Source: Drosophila persimilis
Taxonomy: Eukaryota; Arthropoda; Insecta; Diptera; Drosophilidae
DNA: 64,000 nt
Direction of reading: 5' to 3'
Assembly (NCBI RefSeq): GCF_003286085.1
Contig: NW_020825294.1
Span: forward strand, 5,456,001-5,520,000
Shown here: piece after piece, positions 11,228 to 25,500 of the stretch
How the letters are laid out: every line of letters begins with the position of its first letter
How positions within the stretch are numbered: position 1 is the first letter of the stretch
The notes under the pieces: model-generated
What the model was told of the DNA's origin: nothing
Database searches by the model: none
What the model saw: only the letters and a program-made list of their open reading frames with translations
Program-made: the position numbers and the translations under genes

Positions 11228-13499
11228 GTAAGTAGTAATTTTGTTTAAACTTGAAAAGAGTCAAGATATAAACCAAAGATAAGCCTAGAAGGTTTAAAAA
11301 CTTTTACTGCGATCAGAATTTACTCTGCTCTCTGTCTACGTGCTTCTAGCAGTGTTTACACAATGCTAGGGCAATGTGGCGGGACAGTAAGACAGTAAGT
11401 GATTCAGAGACAGTTTTATGATCCCTAATCGCTCTTTATAATAGCTCTTATGACAGTCTGATAGAGTGTGAATGCGAGCAATGAATGGCGAAGCCGATGA
11501 CGATTTCCAGTCTGGAACTGGCTCTTTCTGCAGTTTGTGTCATCCTCTGTGATTAATAGGGTAGGTTATTGGTAGAGGTGTTCCCTATGAGAAAGCCAGA
11601 GATATCCCCTCTGCGAATTCAGCATTCAGCCTCTGATCGTTTGGGACATGCAAAATATCTACATTAACATGTAGTAATTAATGTAGACTGCTAAAGGCGG
11701 CGCCAACTTCTTTTAACCAAAATTTGGGACACAATTTTTGGGGCAATAATTTCATTATTTCAATTGATCGGAAAATTGACATAGATCAGGAATAGGTGTG
11801 AAGTAGGGGGTGAGAGACCTCCCGAAATGGCAATCCCTTATGCATTATACATGCATTTTACAAGAAATAGACATGCATCTTACACGACTTCTACTTCTAC
11901 ATACTAAAAGTATGCAACACATTTTCAATTCTGCATGATCTCTGCTTCAAGCAGTTCAAAATCTTGTCAAAGCAGTGCACATCAGTGTCAAACAGTTACC
12001 ATAAGCAGTTTTTGTTGCTGCAACATGTGCTTTGGCGCCTCTAAGAGACACAACGGAACTTGCTCTCGCCTCGACACAAACTTGGCTTCGAGCAGAAATA
12101 ACTTTAAAGCCGCTAAGTAGAATGCCCAAAGTTTTAAGCCGTGAACCGGCTTTTCCCTACCAACCAGCAGCTGGTTGTTAAGAGCATACCCCGCTCCCAC
12201 CATTGTGGCATGCTTGGGAGCGAGCTTTGTGGGATCTGTGTGCTTGTGGTGTACAAATGTATCTGGAATCGATAAAACGGCATTTGCCTGCACTCTTGTG
12301 TGCTGTCGTCTCTTCAGTCCGCTGCCGGTATTTCTCTCGTTTACACGGGCTCCGTCTCCGTGTCTCCGTTTCGCCGTGTCGCGGTGTCTCTTGTGTCTCG
12401 TTTTTTTCGTGTGTTTCTGGTGTCGGCGTGTTCTCCGTGATATTGATTAGATCGCGCTTTCGTGATCGACGGGGCAAATAATTACCAAAATTGGTCATGA
12501 AATAAGGCCGTCTCGTTCCCCGTCAAAGTGTGTGGTTGTGTGCCAGTGTGTGATCAAAAATCAATCAAAATTTACTCCGAAACTTAATTTCAGGTTCAAA
12601 TGTGAATACGTATGAATCATCATTCACGGGTTTTATTCAAACCGATTCAATGGACTGCCTTGCCTCTTTCACCCCTATTTGTGCAAAAAAAAACTTCTTC
12701 TTACCAAAAAAGGGGCATAGGGGATGGGGAAACAGGTTTTCCGCGCTTCCATAGCTCGGTTTTCCATAGAATGCCGGTTTGTTTTCGTTTTCAAAAAGGT
12801 TGCACAAATGTTTTCAACTGAAACAAAAGCATCGTCTGGTCCGGTCTGGTCTGGTCTCTGGCATTTCAAGAGGCCGGCAAACATTTTGACCACCAGACGG
12901 AACCACTGAAAAATAAAACCCCAACCAACCACCAACCAACCAGCCCTTCGAGTGCATTCCGTTTTTCGCTCTTGACGTCATTTTTTTGGTATTCAAATAT
13001 CGGTTTACTTTCGAGGGACATTTTCCACCCTGGAAGTCCCTCACTTTTGAGTCGATCTATCTGAAACGATGTATATTCAGGGGTATCTAAACCTTTCCCC
13101 CTCTGTACTTCGATTATGTTGTTGTTGTTGACATTGGCCCAAAGTTTGTTTGATGAATTTCCAAAGTAAAAATCGCATTAAGTTAGGCGCTCAATCAATC
13201 AATCAGTGGGTGCCCTGAGTGGCCTGAGTGCCCCGCCCTTCGCTCACACCGAAAGCATTCTTCTTGGCTGGGTTCTGGCCATAAATTATGTTGGCTCCAG
13301 CATCGTAATCAGTTTTGTTACAGTTTGTGGGCCCGGTCCCGGCTTTCTCACGAACTTTTGCAAAAGAGACTGAAACCATCTGAAGCCGCAAAATGGCTGT
13401 TGCCTGCCCCGGCCCTGGCTCTGGCTCTGGCTCTCTATTACCAGTTACCGTTAGCCTTTGTCGGATAGAACCTGTAAGATAGGAGGAGGTTAGGGAGAC

Positions 13500-13540
<41 letters not shown>

Positions 13541-16500
13541 AAGTTCATTTACCTATGCAACGCGCTGGAAACGTGCCTCTTGTTCAAAGTTTCAGATCAA
13601 ACTTCATCGGCATTCAATGGGTATGGTTGGTCTGGCGAGCCTTGGTCCACGGCTCACCTTTGTCCAGGCCATGAAAAAGTTCTTTGTAATGTAATCCCCC
13701 AATGATTGGTTAATCCGCGGACGACAGGATTCCGTGGAAGCAGAGCTTTAAGCTGCTTTCCGATTCATATACGGGTAGTGCTCGAAATTCAAATCAGTTA
13801 ATGATCTCATTAGACGATGACATCAGTGGGATGGGAGTACACGGAAGCCTGAAGTGAACCTTAGCTTTGGGATATATTTGTTAGGCTTAAAGAGTTCTTA
13901 TGGAAGATGTAAATGAATAAGTTTCTTCTTTGAAAAGCTCTAGTTTTTTTCTTTTTTTTTTAGTTTTAAGAAATATCTCGAATTTGAATCCTCAGTCAAT
14001 CAATTGCACAAATACATACATATGTACACTTCTATATGCAGTGCTACAAATATATATAGGATTTTTCCAGATTTTCATCAGTGAATATTTTCTTTTTTTT
14101 AATATTCATATTTTATATTAAAGGTATAACATAATGGTATTAAAATATAATACAAAATCAGATTGGAAAACTTTATGCTCCAAGAATTTATTTTGTCATT
14201 AAAAATAAAAATCGCAAGGCGCTTTATTTTGTTTAAAAATCTTTGAAATCGAAATTATGTATGTCTAGATTTTCTAAACTTATTTGTATTCAAATCTAAC
14301 CTCCATTTACGCTAAAGCAAACCTTGGAATACCGTTAATCACTTAACATTTGAGGCAGAAATCATTACCAAGCCTTAACAAATCTGCAGATCTTAATGGT
14401 GACAGATGGTGACAAATTCTGAATGGCTCCAAAAGAACGTTACCAGAACAGAATCAGAAGCTGTCTTTATCCGATTATAGCCCCCCCCCCTATGCAATCC
14501 GATCAGTCGGAAAGGAAATCATTAGTGGGCGTGCTGCCACACAAAAGAATTCATCTTTCAGCGGATATGGGCCATAAAATATATCATTCATGGTTAGGCC
14601 ATGGCTTGGAATGCTCTTTAAGGTTCTTCATTTATGTTTTCCCAAGATCGTTATGAGACGGTAGGGTTTTCTAGATGCAGAGCAAAGGCAAAGCCAAAGG
14701 CAAAAGCAGTGCACGAGGCGACACCTGTTTCCGGCCTTGTCTACTACCTGGTAACTTCTCTCTCCCTTCCTCTCTCTCTTCCGAGACTGCCTCTGGCTGT
14801 GTTTGTCTGTGATACTCGTAGATGCTGCTGCCATTGCTATAATTTCCATCAGAGTTTTCTTTGCTCTGCTCAGCCTCTGCTCTTGACGTGACGGCCAGAA
14901 GACAGCCGACATTTTTCTCTGAGCGACGACTCTTTTCTTAATTTTCACTCGACGGGCTTTTGTGTCTTTTTTACATTATTATTATCATATTTGCATATTT
15001 TTCTTCCCCCTCGCTATCTGTCTCTTTCCGTGGCTGCCTCTGTCTGTCTCTTTTCATGTACAATCCTGGCTGGTTCCTCCCCTGGGGACGGGGGGCCTGG
15101 TCTCTAGGTGCCGTCCGATGGAAAAGTCTTTTGTTTGCTTTCATTTCACTCTGCATCTACGTCTGGTATCTCTCTCTCTCCATCTCTCCTCTCTCCTTCT
15201 CTTGCTGCGGCGCTTAATAATTATGTGGGAAATTTTGCAAAATAATACTAGACAGAAATGCGACTACTACTGCCATGAAGTACGACTACGACTACGACTA
15301 CGAGTATGGGTGTTTCTTTTCATTTTCCATGGCTTGTTTCTGTTTCTATTTCTGTTTCGTTTCGTATAATTCGCTTAACTATGCGAGAAAGTGTTGTGGG
15401 CGTTATGTTGTAAAAATTATGCTGCAAAATACTGGCAAAACGAAATGAAATGCATTGAAATCGTTGTAAAGTGAAGGTTGCGCAAAGAAATAAAACTTGA
15501 GTTTCAATCAGGGAATTTTTCAGCATGGACTGACAGGCGAGAAGAAAAGTTTTTGTGAAGAAAATCCAGCCTGAATGGGAAATGTTTGGGGGGGAAAACT
15601 TACAGAAGCAGGAAAAAGTTTTCAATGACAGAGGGGCATAGAGTGGGTCATAGAGGGTGGAAATGTAGTAATTAATAAATAAATATGAATAGTTTAAATG
15701 GGGTTTAGTTTTTAACCCACCTTTCTACAAAATGAAAATTATTGGAGCCTTTGGGGCAGACAGACAACAGAATGAAACCGCATCGAATCTATAATCAATG
15801 ATCAACCTTCGAGTCTTGTGCCTTTTGGCCATAGTTCCCCATCGACTATCGATTACCATAATCTCTAACCAACAAATTGATACCCTTCTTTCTTGTTCCC
15901 TGCCCAAAAATAAGTATCTCCAGATTGCTGTCAACTTTCACTTGATATTTTTTCTTTTCTTTGAGCTGAGTGCAATCGTTATGGTATTGTTTTTTTTTTT
16001 GCATAATGCACTCTGGCTGTATGGCTTTCTTTATTGAATAAGAAACGAGCGCGAAACACTTTTCATTTTGGCCATAATGAAGCGCTTATAAGCCATGAAT
16101 ATGTGCCTGCCAATCACAAAAACAAAAACCGTTTTCATCAGCTGTTTATGCCGGGGCCGAGGCTGGTCACTGAACCATTTCCAATTCCAATTCCAATTCC
16201 TATTCCTATTCCACCTCCAATTTCGATTCCATTCCATTCGAAGCTTCAACTAAGTTGAACTGAAAACTCGGTGGATGTTGTTGTTGCTGTTGTTGCACGT
16301 TTCGACGATGTGTTGATAATGTTGACGACGACTGTATGTCGGTGTCGCTGTCTCTGTCGCTGTCGCTGTCTCTGTCTCTGTCGGCTGTTGCTGGTGTCTC
16401 GATGTTTGTATCGCATTTCAATTCTAGCGTGTCCAAAACGCCCGGAGACTCTTTTGCCGCTGTCAGTTTTAACGAGCAGTTTTTTTTTTCGTTCGTGTTT

Positions 16501-19500
16501 GCTTTTGTTTTTCCCAGCGCCAACACGAAATTTTCCATACCCTACAATGTAAGAGTGGAGTGTGCCCTCGCAGGTGTTTCTTAGAGGATGAATCCGAGCA
16601 TTGCTACATGCTTTTTGAATGAAGTTCTTGGGCGATCAAGTTCTACAAGCTAAATGTGTGTTCCTTATTGCATATTTAAAGTTCTTGGAAGCTCAGGTGG
16701 GATATGATATCATCCTATGGGGTCTAGTACCCTTCATAGCAGCTCCTAGAAGTATTCAAATCAAAGATAAGCCCATAAATCATTCTATATTCTTCTAAGA
16801 AATACAGGAACTAGATGGTCAGCATTTGTAATAATTCTATGAGATTTTTCAATGATCAACTTATAAGTTGCTTCTTTTAAGGGAAACTAAATAAAGGTCA
16901 TAAAGGTCCTTTACAAGCGAAGTTCTACCTCCTTATGCTCATTGGTATCCACTGAAATTAATGTTAGGATCGATAGTAATTTTCCTTGATTTTAGTTCTC
17001 TAAAATTTCATTAAGGAAAAAGCCATAATTCTTCCTCTTAAAAGCCACTTCCCCAATGATTTGAGGCCTCGGCGATTCTTTTTATTGCTCTGTCTGCAAT
17101 CTGCAATCCCTGCTGATTTTATTACGCTTTCAATAGGGTATTTCCCTAGTCAATATCTGGAAGCAGACTCCATGATTCTCGGATTCACCTGCATTTCGGT
17201 GTTTTTCTTTTTTCTCTCTTTTTTTTTTTGATTGATCGCAGCAGTTAAAGCCGAGGCGGCAGCTGGCCAAAGTATTTTTTCCGTTGAGTTGTTGAATGTT
17301 TAACGGGAGGGGAGGGGGAGGTAGACCCCCAGATAAGACCCCCAAAGACCCGATGAAGTCTGTCTGTTGGCCTATGGGTTTCCACTCGCATCGAACACGA
17401 ATGCATTTGTGGCTAATTTGCATATCAAAATAAGCCATTCCATGGCATTTATGGTCTCACAGATACAGATGTGGATGGTGAGACGGTGAGTCAATTGATG
17501 GGTTCTTCAAATGCATTTCCTCTCTGCAGAGCAATAAAGTGCATTGGCCCACTGAATCCACCCAACTTTCAGCTTAATTCAATAAATTAATTGGGTCGTT
17601 AGAGTCGCTCAACTTTTGTCACACACTTCCTGTGGGCCGAGTCACGTAACAGTCCCCAAGTACGAGTCCGATTCCGAGTTGAGTCCGTTTCCGAGTCCGA
17701 AGTGGTAGAAGTACTTACACTAACAATTGTCATTCAAATGTGTATTTAATGACCCCCCCAACCCACTGGCCCCAGAGTCGCCGGTCGCCGGACGCCGGTC
17801 GACGGGTGCCAAAGTTTCTTTTTGGGGGTCGCACGTGCGGTCGCTTAAAAAATATTGTTAGACAACCGGAAGTATTTCATAGGCCCTCATCAATAAGCCC
17901 AACACCCCATTCCATCCCCTTCCTATTCGAGCTCAAAGTACATTCACACTCGTGGAGGAGACAGACAGAAAAACGATTGTTTGTCTAATGGAAATCTCGT
18001 TAACTGCTTTATCAGGTGTCACACAATTCGTTGGCCCCAATTTTTGATTAAACTCTTTTCATGACTGGGCAGGTTTCGATTCGTAGCTGGAGGAGGGGGT
18101 CGTAGAGTTGTGCAGGTTGTACTCGTTAAGAGATTGAACTGATTTGATTAAGAGAGAAAACTGGAAGAAGAAAGACAAATAATAGGACATATCAAAAGAA
18201 TTCTGAAAGATTTATAAGTTTATGACCGGCATTCGAAAAGTTAAGGGATATATTAGATGGAAGGGTTTCCGATGTATATTCTGTCCCTCTTGATTAGATC
18301 TTAGTGCCTATAAGAGCTGGAACAGCCTAGAGGTAGAGCAAAAGCCTTATAGTAGAGCCGCGGCCCTTGCCGCACAACGTTCCCGCTCGTTTTGCTCGAA
18401 TTTGCACTAATTAAATTGCTTTCAAACTTTTAAAATAGTACCTCAGACTGCAAGCAAATTTCCCACACTACACTCCCACCTAAATCATCCGTCTTATCTG
18501 CATAATCATAACAATCTTATTGTATAACATTTGCGCAATCTTCCTTTGTCCAATCTTATCCAGTCGAGGCTTTGTTTATGGATGAATAGGGGAGACTGGC
18601 TGGTTGTCTGTCGTCTAGAACCGTCTAGCTAATTTTCACAAATTTACCAAATTAGAGGTAAACTCTGATGTCGACAGCTCAATTAGGCAACAAAACGAGG
18701 CTGCTTGGAAGATGGCAGGCAAAAGGCCACCTACTGGGCGAATGGATACATTGGCATTAGTCGGCTGAAAATGAGCCGAATGTTGGCTTAATAAATTCAC
18801 ACATAGCCAGCCCCACAGAAGCGGCCACACAGACACCCATTTAGATGCATGTAAAAGTATCTTTTGCCGCTTTTGCCTAATGAAAATAATTTTTGAAAAA
18901 AAAACAAATTGCCGCCACTTGCTCTCGCTGCAGTCGGCGTGCCCCCAAAGTGTGCCAAACGAAAAAGAAATTGTACATAAAATAAGCAACAAATAAAAAA
19001 TGAATGCTTTTCAGCCCCCACAAATGCAGGCCCGGGGCCAAACGACAGGGTTTTCAAAATAAAATTGCATTATGAGTGCATTTGCATTTGCATTTTGCCA
19101 TTTTCCCCCTCCCTTTGCCCCTCCCTTTTCTCCCGTTTCTGTTACGTCGACGAGCCGCAGTAGCAGGCAATAAAAGTATCTTTGTATCTGGGCGAGTGCT
19201 AGACTTGGGTTGTACTTGGTGGTAATGGGAAATGGTTATGAAAGTGGCAATAGCGAGGGGAAAGTTTTCATTATTATTTAACCACAATTGGGTTTTATTT
19301 TGTGTATAATTATGATTAAAATTAGCCTGTATTATTTCAGTGGAAGGGTTCTTTAGGGGTATTTGGTATTGGTACGGAATATAAAAAGATCATCCAAGAA
19401 GGCTCTACTTCTTTTCGAAGAGAAATCCAAAAGAAAGGAAGTAAAAGACCAAAAAACAAATAGAAACTGAAAGAATGTCTAGAATGTCTGTATGTGGAAT

Positions 19501-22500
19501 ATTTTTTGTGATTCGTGACTTAAGACTGACTTCACAAAATATCTAAATTTCCAGCAGATCAACCGTTTTACGTCGTTTCAGCTAATATTCAAATAAATAG
19601 ATAATTATTCTTTCAACTTTCTAAAAATCATCAACAAGAAACAATACAAAATCAGACCCAAAAGTTTCCCCCACTTGTTCCACCTTCTCTAAACGATTCC
19701 TCGTCCCATCATCTTTCGCCTATCTTTCCGTTCTAGTTCTTGAATATTTATATGCTCTCGCCGACCCGTTTAATGGTTTACAGGGTATCAGGCCCACACT
19801 CAGACAAAAATCTATGCCATCTCGTCTAAATTTGTCTTCTGGCAGGGCCCAGTGCCCTTTTTGTTGAATTTACTGGAGCAAATAAAAGGGGGGAAAAAAC
19901 TATAATTTCAATGACATTGTTTTCGGCAATTTAAACAACATTTTATGTGGGTTTATGACTCAGTCTTTGACTTAAATTTAATGGCAAATTTTCATGATTT
20001 GCCGGCGCGGCATGCGATGCAGTTTAATGATTGTTTATGTCGGATCTGCATGGGGTGCGCACTGTGTTTTGGTCAGTTTTTAGGACCCCCCCCATGCATA
20101 TGCAAAACTTTTTTTGAATTTTATTTATGCTCGGCACATTAATACAAAAAAAAAGGAAGAAATTAGTTTTGTTGCCATTTCGGAACGGCCAGTAATTGTT
20201 AATTTTTTATTGCCCAAACCGAGCCGGCCAATAGTTTTGGGCCCCCACAAAGTCTCCTCTTTGCGAGTGCAATGAACGCAATATTTATGGGCCGACTTTT
20301 TATGCGGCCATATAAAAAAATCATATAAAAAATGAGGTCCATTGCGGACTTCGAACTGTTCGAAATGAGTCGATGCATTCATTGGGAGCAATCAATGCGT
20401 TTATGTCCCTCTGGGGACGGGACGGATAGTGTGAAGCCATAAAAAATAGCTCTTTGGGATTTGCTTCAATTTGCTTAATCAGTGGGATTATACTAGTTGA
20501 ATTTGTGCTTAAATGAGGCGAGGGAGATTGAATGGTTTGGGTTTTAAAGAGCGTTTTAAAGTGCAACGTCTTTTGAAAGCGGAATAAATTCAGGGGAATT
20601 CAAAATGAAAGAAATTTACAGACGTTTCGAACCAGAATTCAAGCTTTCTTTATGCGATATATTCACACTATATCACACCTGCTTAAAATTGTCATCATAT
20701 CTAACAATTACCTCAATTAAAGCTTGTTCTTTCATCTTGGAAAACCATAGTCTTTTCTGGTTCTTTCTTTTAATTTTAAAAATATTAAGTATTCCATTTT
20801 TTTTACCACTAAACCTGTTACTGTGATTTTTCCTCATTTAATTTACATAATAACCGCCTTGTGTGCCCCATCTTGGCTTGCTCTTGCCACTTGGTACTTG
20901 CCACTTGGTCCTGTTGCCATTTAAATTATGTATATTTATGCTCACCTCCTCTTTTGCTGTCGTCGTGCTGGCTGGAGGAACTTCTCCTTTGGGCACTGTC
21001 TCTTTCGATTAATTGCTTTTGCAGCTTCCGCTGCTTTTCACCCACCTGCAAGGAGCAGAAAGAGGGGGAGAGAGTGGGAGAGCTTTCCAATGAAAAATGT
21101 GCACACGCCACGCCCACGCGGCGGCAGAGGCAGAGGCCAACTTTTAATTGAAAGTCAAATTCAATTTTTGCATATTAAATTAAACGCAGCCCCAAGCAAT
21201 TGCCTCCTCAACTTTCGGTTCATCAGACTGGGCTGCCAGTGGCAGTCGCAGTCGGAGTTCCATCCGAAAGTTCATCGAGTTGCCCTTGAGGTTTGGAATA
21301 TCCCCAACTTCCGTTTCGAATGACTTCCCTTCCGGCACTCGAGGTCTGACATTTGCTATTGAATCGTGGGGCTCAGTCGTGTGTGAATTATGCTCGCCAG
21401 GTCCTCCGAATGACTGGGACCTAATTTAGAGCCAACGAAACAATAAAGTCTCCCTCCGAGAATCTCGCTGCACAGCTAAACATTTGACACCTTTTCGTGT
21501 TGCATTTTGGGGGCTAATTATAGTTCGCCTGATCGCCTGACATTTGCAGGCCAGCCTCTGCCTCACAGACAGACGGAGAGACTGCCTGGCCCGGACTGTC
21601 CCGACTATCCCAACTGTTTCGACTGTCCCGATGGCTCTGACATGCTGTGACTAAAGAGGGCGCCGCTGCTATTCATAGCATTGAGGTTGCTTCGTCTGCC
21701 AAACGGAACAGCACAGTGGGATATTTATACCCCGTACTCCCAGAGTATTCACGTGTATGGATGTGATGGATTGTTGGCGACTGTTGGGGCGATGATCTTT
21801 ATTGGTTTGCCTGACTATCAATTTAGCGCGGGATAGGATCCACTAATTCATCGGTAATGTGATAAGACGATCACTCAGAACCCTACACAGAATGGGCACG
21901 TAACCTAGAACCTAGAACTTCCTATTGGCCTGAAAAGCACTTACGAAAGCACTTCAGAAAGAGGACGTTCATGGGTTCTGGCGGTGGCTTAATTTCAAGC
22001 AGTGGCACATACCGTCTGACTCATGTTTGAATCAGCACTTTCGGATGAGCGGTGTATTTAATATTTGGCTTGTATTCGAATTCCAGATGAAGAAACAAAG
22101 CGGATGACTATGATCGATGTGCTTTTCGTTGTTCATGACTCTTGCGACCTGCTCACACGCACATTATCGCTATTTTTTTTTTTTGTTGATCTGTTCTTTC
22201 TGCTGTACTGTTTAGCTTGTTTCTGGCTTTATTTGTTTATATTTTCTGTGGGATATTTGGGTAATGCCTTTACCAAAACGGCATAAAAACCCCTTTAAGA
22301 ATTATTACTTGGGCTTTGTTTACGATAATCCCATGAATCCTAGCTGTAGTTTTACATGTTTTTGAGATTATTCAAGCATGGGTCTACTCTGTCATATATG
22401 TAGTGCTCTGCCTAAGGAACAGATTAGTTAGCATCCGACCAACCAGCGTTGCTCTTTTCCACTGTTACAATCTCTGATGCAAGACTGAAGTTGATTTATT

Positions 22501-25500
22501 CCTTAACCACTAATTATTCATATCTCGGGCTGGGGCATAAATTTCCCTCTGCTTTTTTTTGTGTTGTTTTCCAACCAGCTGGGAAATGTGTGGCTCTTTT
22601 TCGTGCGAGGCAGTGTTCCACATTCAAATGCTGGGCCACAAATCACGGCGTGCAATTTGTCAGCTCATTTCGTTTCAGGTTTCATTTTGGCTTGCTTTTG
22701 TTAAGTTATGATGACATTCAAACCTGTCAGCGGCTGCCGTTCCAAGAATGAGAGGTATGTGGAGGAGGTGGATCGCTCCCTGGTGGCACTTTTTCTCCAC
22801 TCACTTGGAGATTCATATGGATTGTGTGGCAATCGCCATGCCAAGCACCTGCTCTCCTAAGACATGCATGTATTTCTCTGTGCATCGGAAATTGAGGTCG
22901 CACAAGTGTCTTCTCGCAGGCCATTTATCATTCTCGTTGCGAAATTTAGCCGGCAGTTAATCCAACATTTAGTTTTGCACTCGAAAAATATAGATATATA
23001 CATATATAGGGGGGACTCTGGGGCGGGGGATCATGCTCCATTAAATACAAAATAGTTTTGGCTATTTCTGATTTGTGTGTCTAGGTTGTTGGCACCATCA
23101 AAACATTTTCACGCGGCATTCTCCGAATGTGGAAAATGCCATAAAAATGGAGCAGCAACCCATGGATGTTGGGCGCCATTAAAAATAATTTAATTAAAAT
23201 CCACAAACGCATTTGTGGGTGGGAAAAGGCCACGATGCATGGGGAAAGAGACGGCTTAATGAGGCGGCTAATTGAATCGGTTAATGGGACCCCCAAGTGA
23301 ACGGCAATTAAATCTAACCATTATAAATCCATCCAATGTCACCGCCAAACAAAAAGGAAAATACGAGTACTTTACCCAACTTAAACTTCAACCATTCAAA
23401 ATGTCAACCTTGTGTTAATCACAGAGCAAAAAAATACAAAAAAAAAAATGTAAAAAAAAAATGTAAGGAAAAAAGTCCACACAAAATGCATTCAAGCGGC
23501 AATTGTCAACGGCAACATCAAATTAAATCTACCGCCATCGTCTGGAGATTGTGCTGTGCGCGGGTGTAGCCCCGTAGACAATCGTTGATGCATTCGAGAG
23601 CCTGTGAAAGTGAAATCTGAAATCGTGATATCGATCAGACAATACACACCGCATACTCGTTGAAAATACACACACTCCGTGAGGCTGGAAAAATGGGTGC
23701 ACACAGCTCCAAGGAGAAACTGTCGCGCTCCTATTCCGAGCGCTACATCCACTCGCAGATGATCGAGCGGGAGCGCTTTGGCAGCTTTGGGAAGCGCTCC
23801 TCCAAGGCCCAGACGAAAGGTGAGTGGGGGGGAGGGGTCGGTGGACTGGTACTGGGTTGTAATGGAGTGAGCCCACACGATTAAAGTGGTTTTAATCTTA
23901 TAATGGCCCAAAAGTCCTCCCTGGTTCACAAAAATTATTTAAAATTATCCAAAAATCCCAACAACACTTTTATTTAATCGCCAAATTCAAATGTAAATTC
24001 CCTGAATCGCTGCGAAAGTTTGTCCTTTCGGCCACTATAAAAATATATATCGCATGCCACATGCTGTCTGTGGCTGTGGCATGGCTTATCGTTGCTGATA
24101 AAAGCCCCCATAAGGATTACGTGACTCGTCGCAATGCTCTCTCGTTTCGCACAGCGGCAGATAAAAGTTTTCCATTCCGGCCTAAGCTGGGCATGCAACT
24201 TTTATTTCTCTGTTTCCCTGTTTCCCTATTTCCCTGTCCATGTCCAGCACAATTAGCCGACAGCTAAAAATACAATTTATTAGGTTTTCCCTGCAGCTGC
24301 CGCTGCCGCTGCCTGCATTTCTGTTGGCTCCCTGGCTGATTGCCCCGCCTTGTTGTGCCCCAAAGCAGCCACAAATTATGTCTAACAAGTGCGAGGTCTG
24401 GGCCTGTGGCAGGGGGGAACAATGAAACCTCGTTAACGGGGTGGCAACCCGGCGTGAACTTGAATCGAACTTGATTATTGCGGTGTGGCGATACGATCCG
24501 AATAAAATATGATAGATTGTTGTGGCACAGGTATCATTGCGTGGAGATGCAAGATAATTAAAGGTGGCAAGATAAATCAAAGCAATGGAATTTAAGAATT
24601 ACATAGAGACTTTAAAAACGGAGCTCTTTGAGAGTGTTCCTTCAGTAAATTAGTAAATATCTCTCATTCATTCATTTCTACAAGACCTAAAAACCTAATA
24701 TACCATCTGTAATACGAGTATCTTTGTTGCATTCATACTTTTTGCCAGACTTCTTGGAAACAGTTCTCTATTTCCTATTTCCTATTTCCCCCCTAGAAAA
24801 CTAGAAATCATTCTTTCAAGTGCCCTGAGAGCCCAGAGCCCTCTGGTCTTCAAGTGATATTCAATTCCCTGCAGCTGAGAGCCCCCCACCCTCTGAGGGG
24901 ATACTTAATAGATTCATGCACTCGCATAATACAATTTCACCCTTTTTTCATGCATGTTTAGCCAACAAGTTCTATCAGCTGCAGAGCAAGGGGAAGCCTC
25001 TGGGCTGCAGACACTTCAATTATGGAAACGCTTTGTTTTAATCCACAAAACATTGGAAATGCAAATAGCCCCCAAAAAGGGGGGGAGGGAGGCCGAGGAC
25101 CCCCAGCTGGCAAGAGGAGGAAAACAATTTAGGAAATTTGAAGAGTGTGTTGTTTCTGCTCGGAGTTATTAAATGGGGGAACATACATACATATGTACAT
25201 AACTCTCCTTTCAAAACCCAACCCAGGCAAAAAAGCAAACACTTCAAAGCTTCGCGTTGCCTGGCGACGTGTTCCCGCATAAATTATATACCATCATCAT
25301 CATCATCCACATATTGATTGCTTCCAGAGACACAAAAGTATTTTACTTGGTATTTTTTTCATATTTTTGTATTTTGTTCACACCCTCGACTCATACGTCT
25401 CTTGTGTCGTTTGTCATTCGCAGGAGCTGCCAAAAAGCGTGATGTGCGCAATCTGAGCATATCGCCGACCGATCTGGGCCCGCCGCCAAAGACCCAGCAG

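Larger units (their letters stand above)
11228..23692. other. Long toc intron / alternative promoter territory
   Basis: No coding exon is supported across these 12.5 kb. It contains an AAGCAGT cluster (11949-12009), a 5'-leader-like GC-rich stretch (about 12285-12560), microsatellites (13494-13541, 16180-16230, 16337-16383), a GACTGTCCC imperfect tandem at about 21591-21640, and one copy of a short GC-rich repeat (18352-18373). The remainder is unremarkable intronic sequence. Confidence 0.5.

Noticed and set aside
14962-15369. 135-codon + strand frame rich in Phe/Leu/Ser
   Set aside because: Produced by TCT/CTT-rich simple sequence; no coding-like codon bias.
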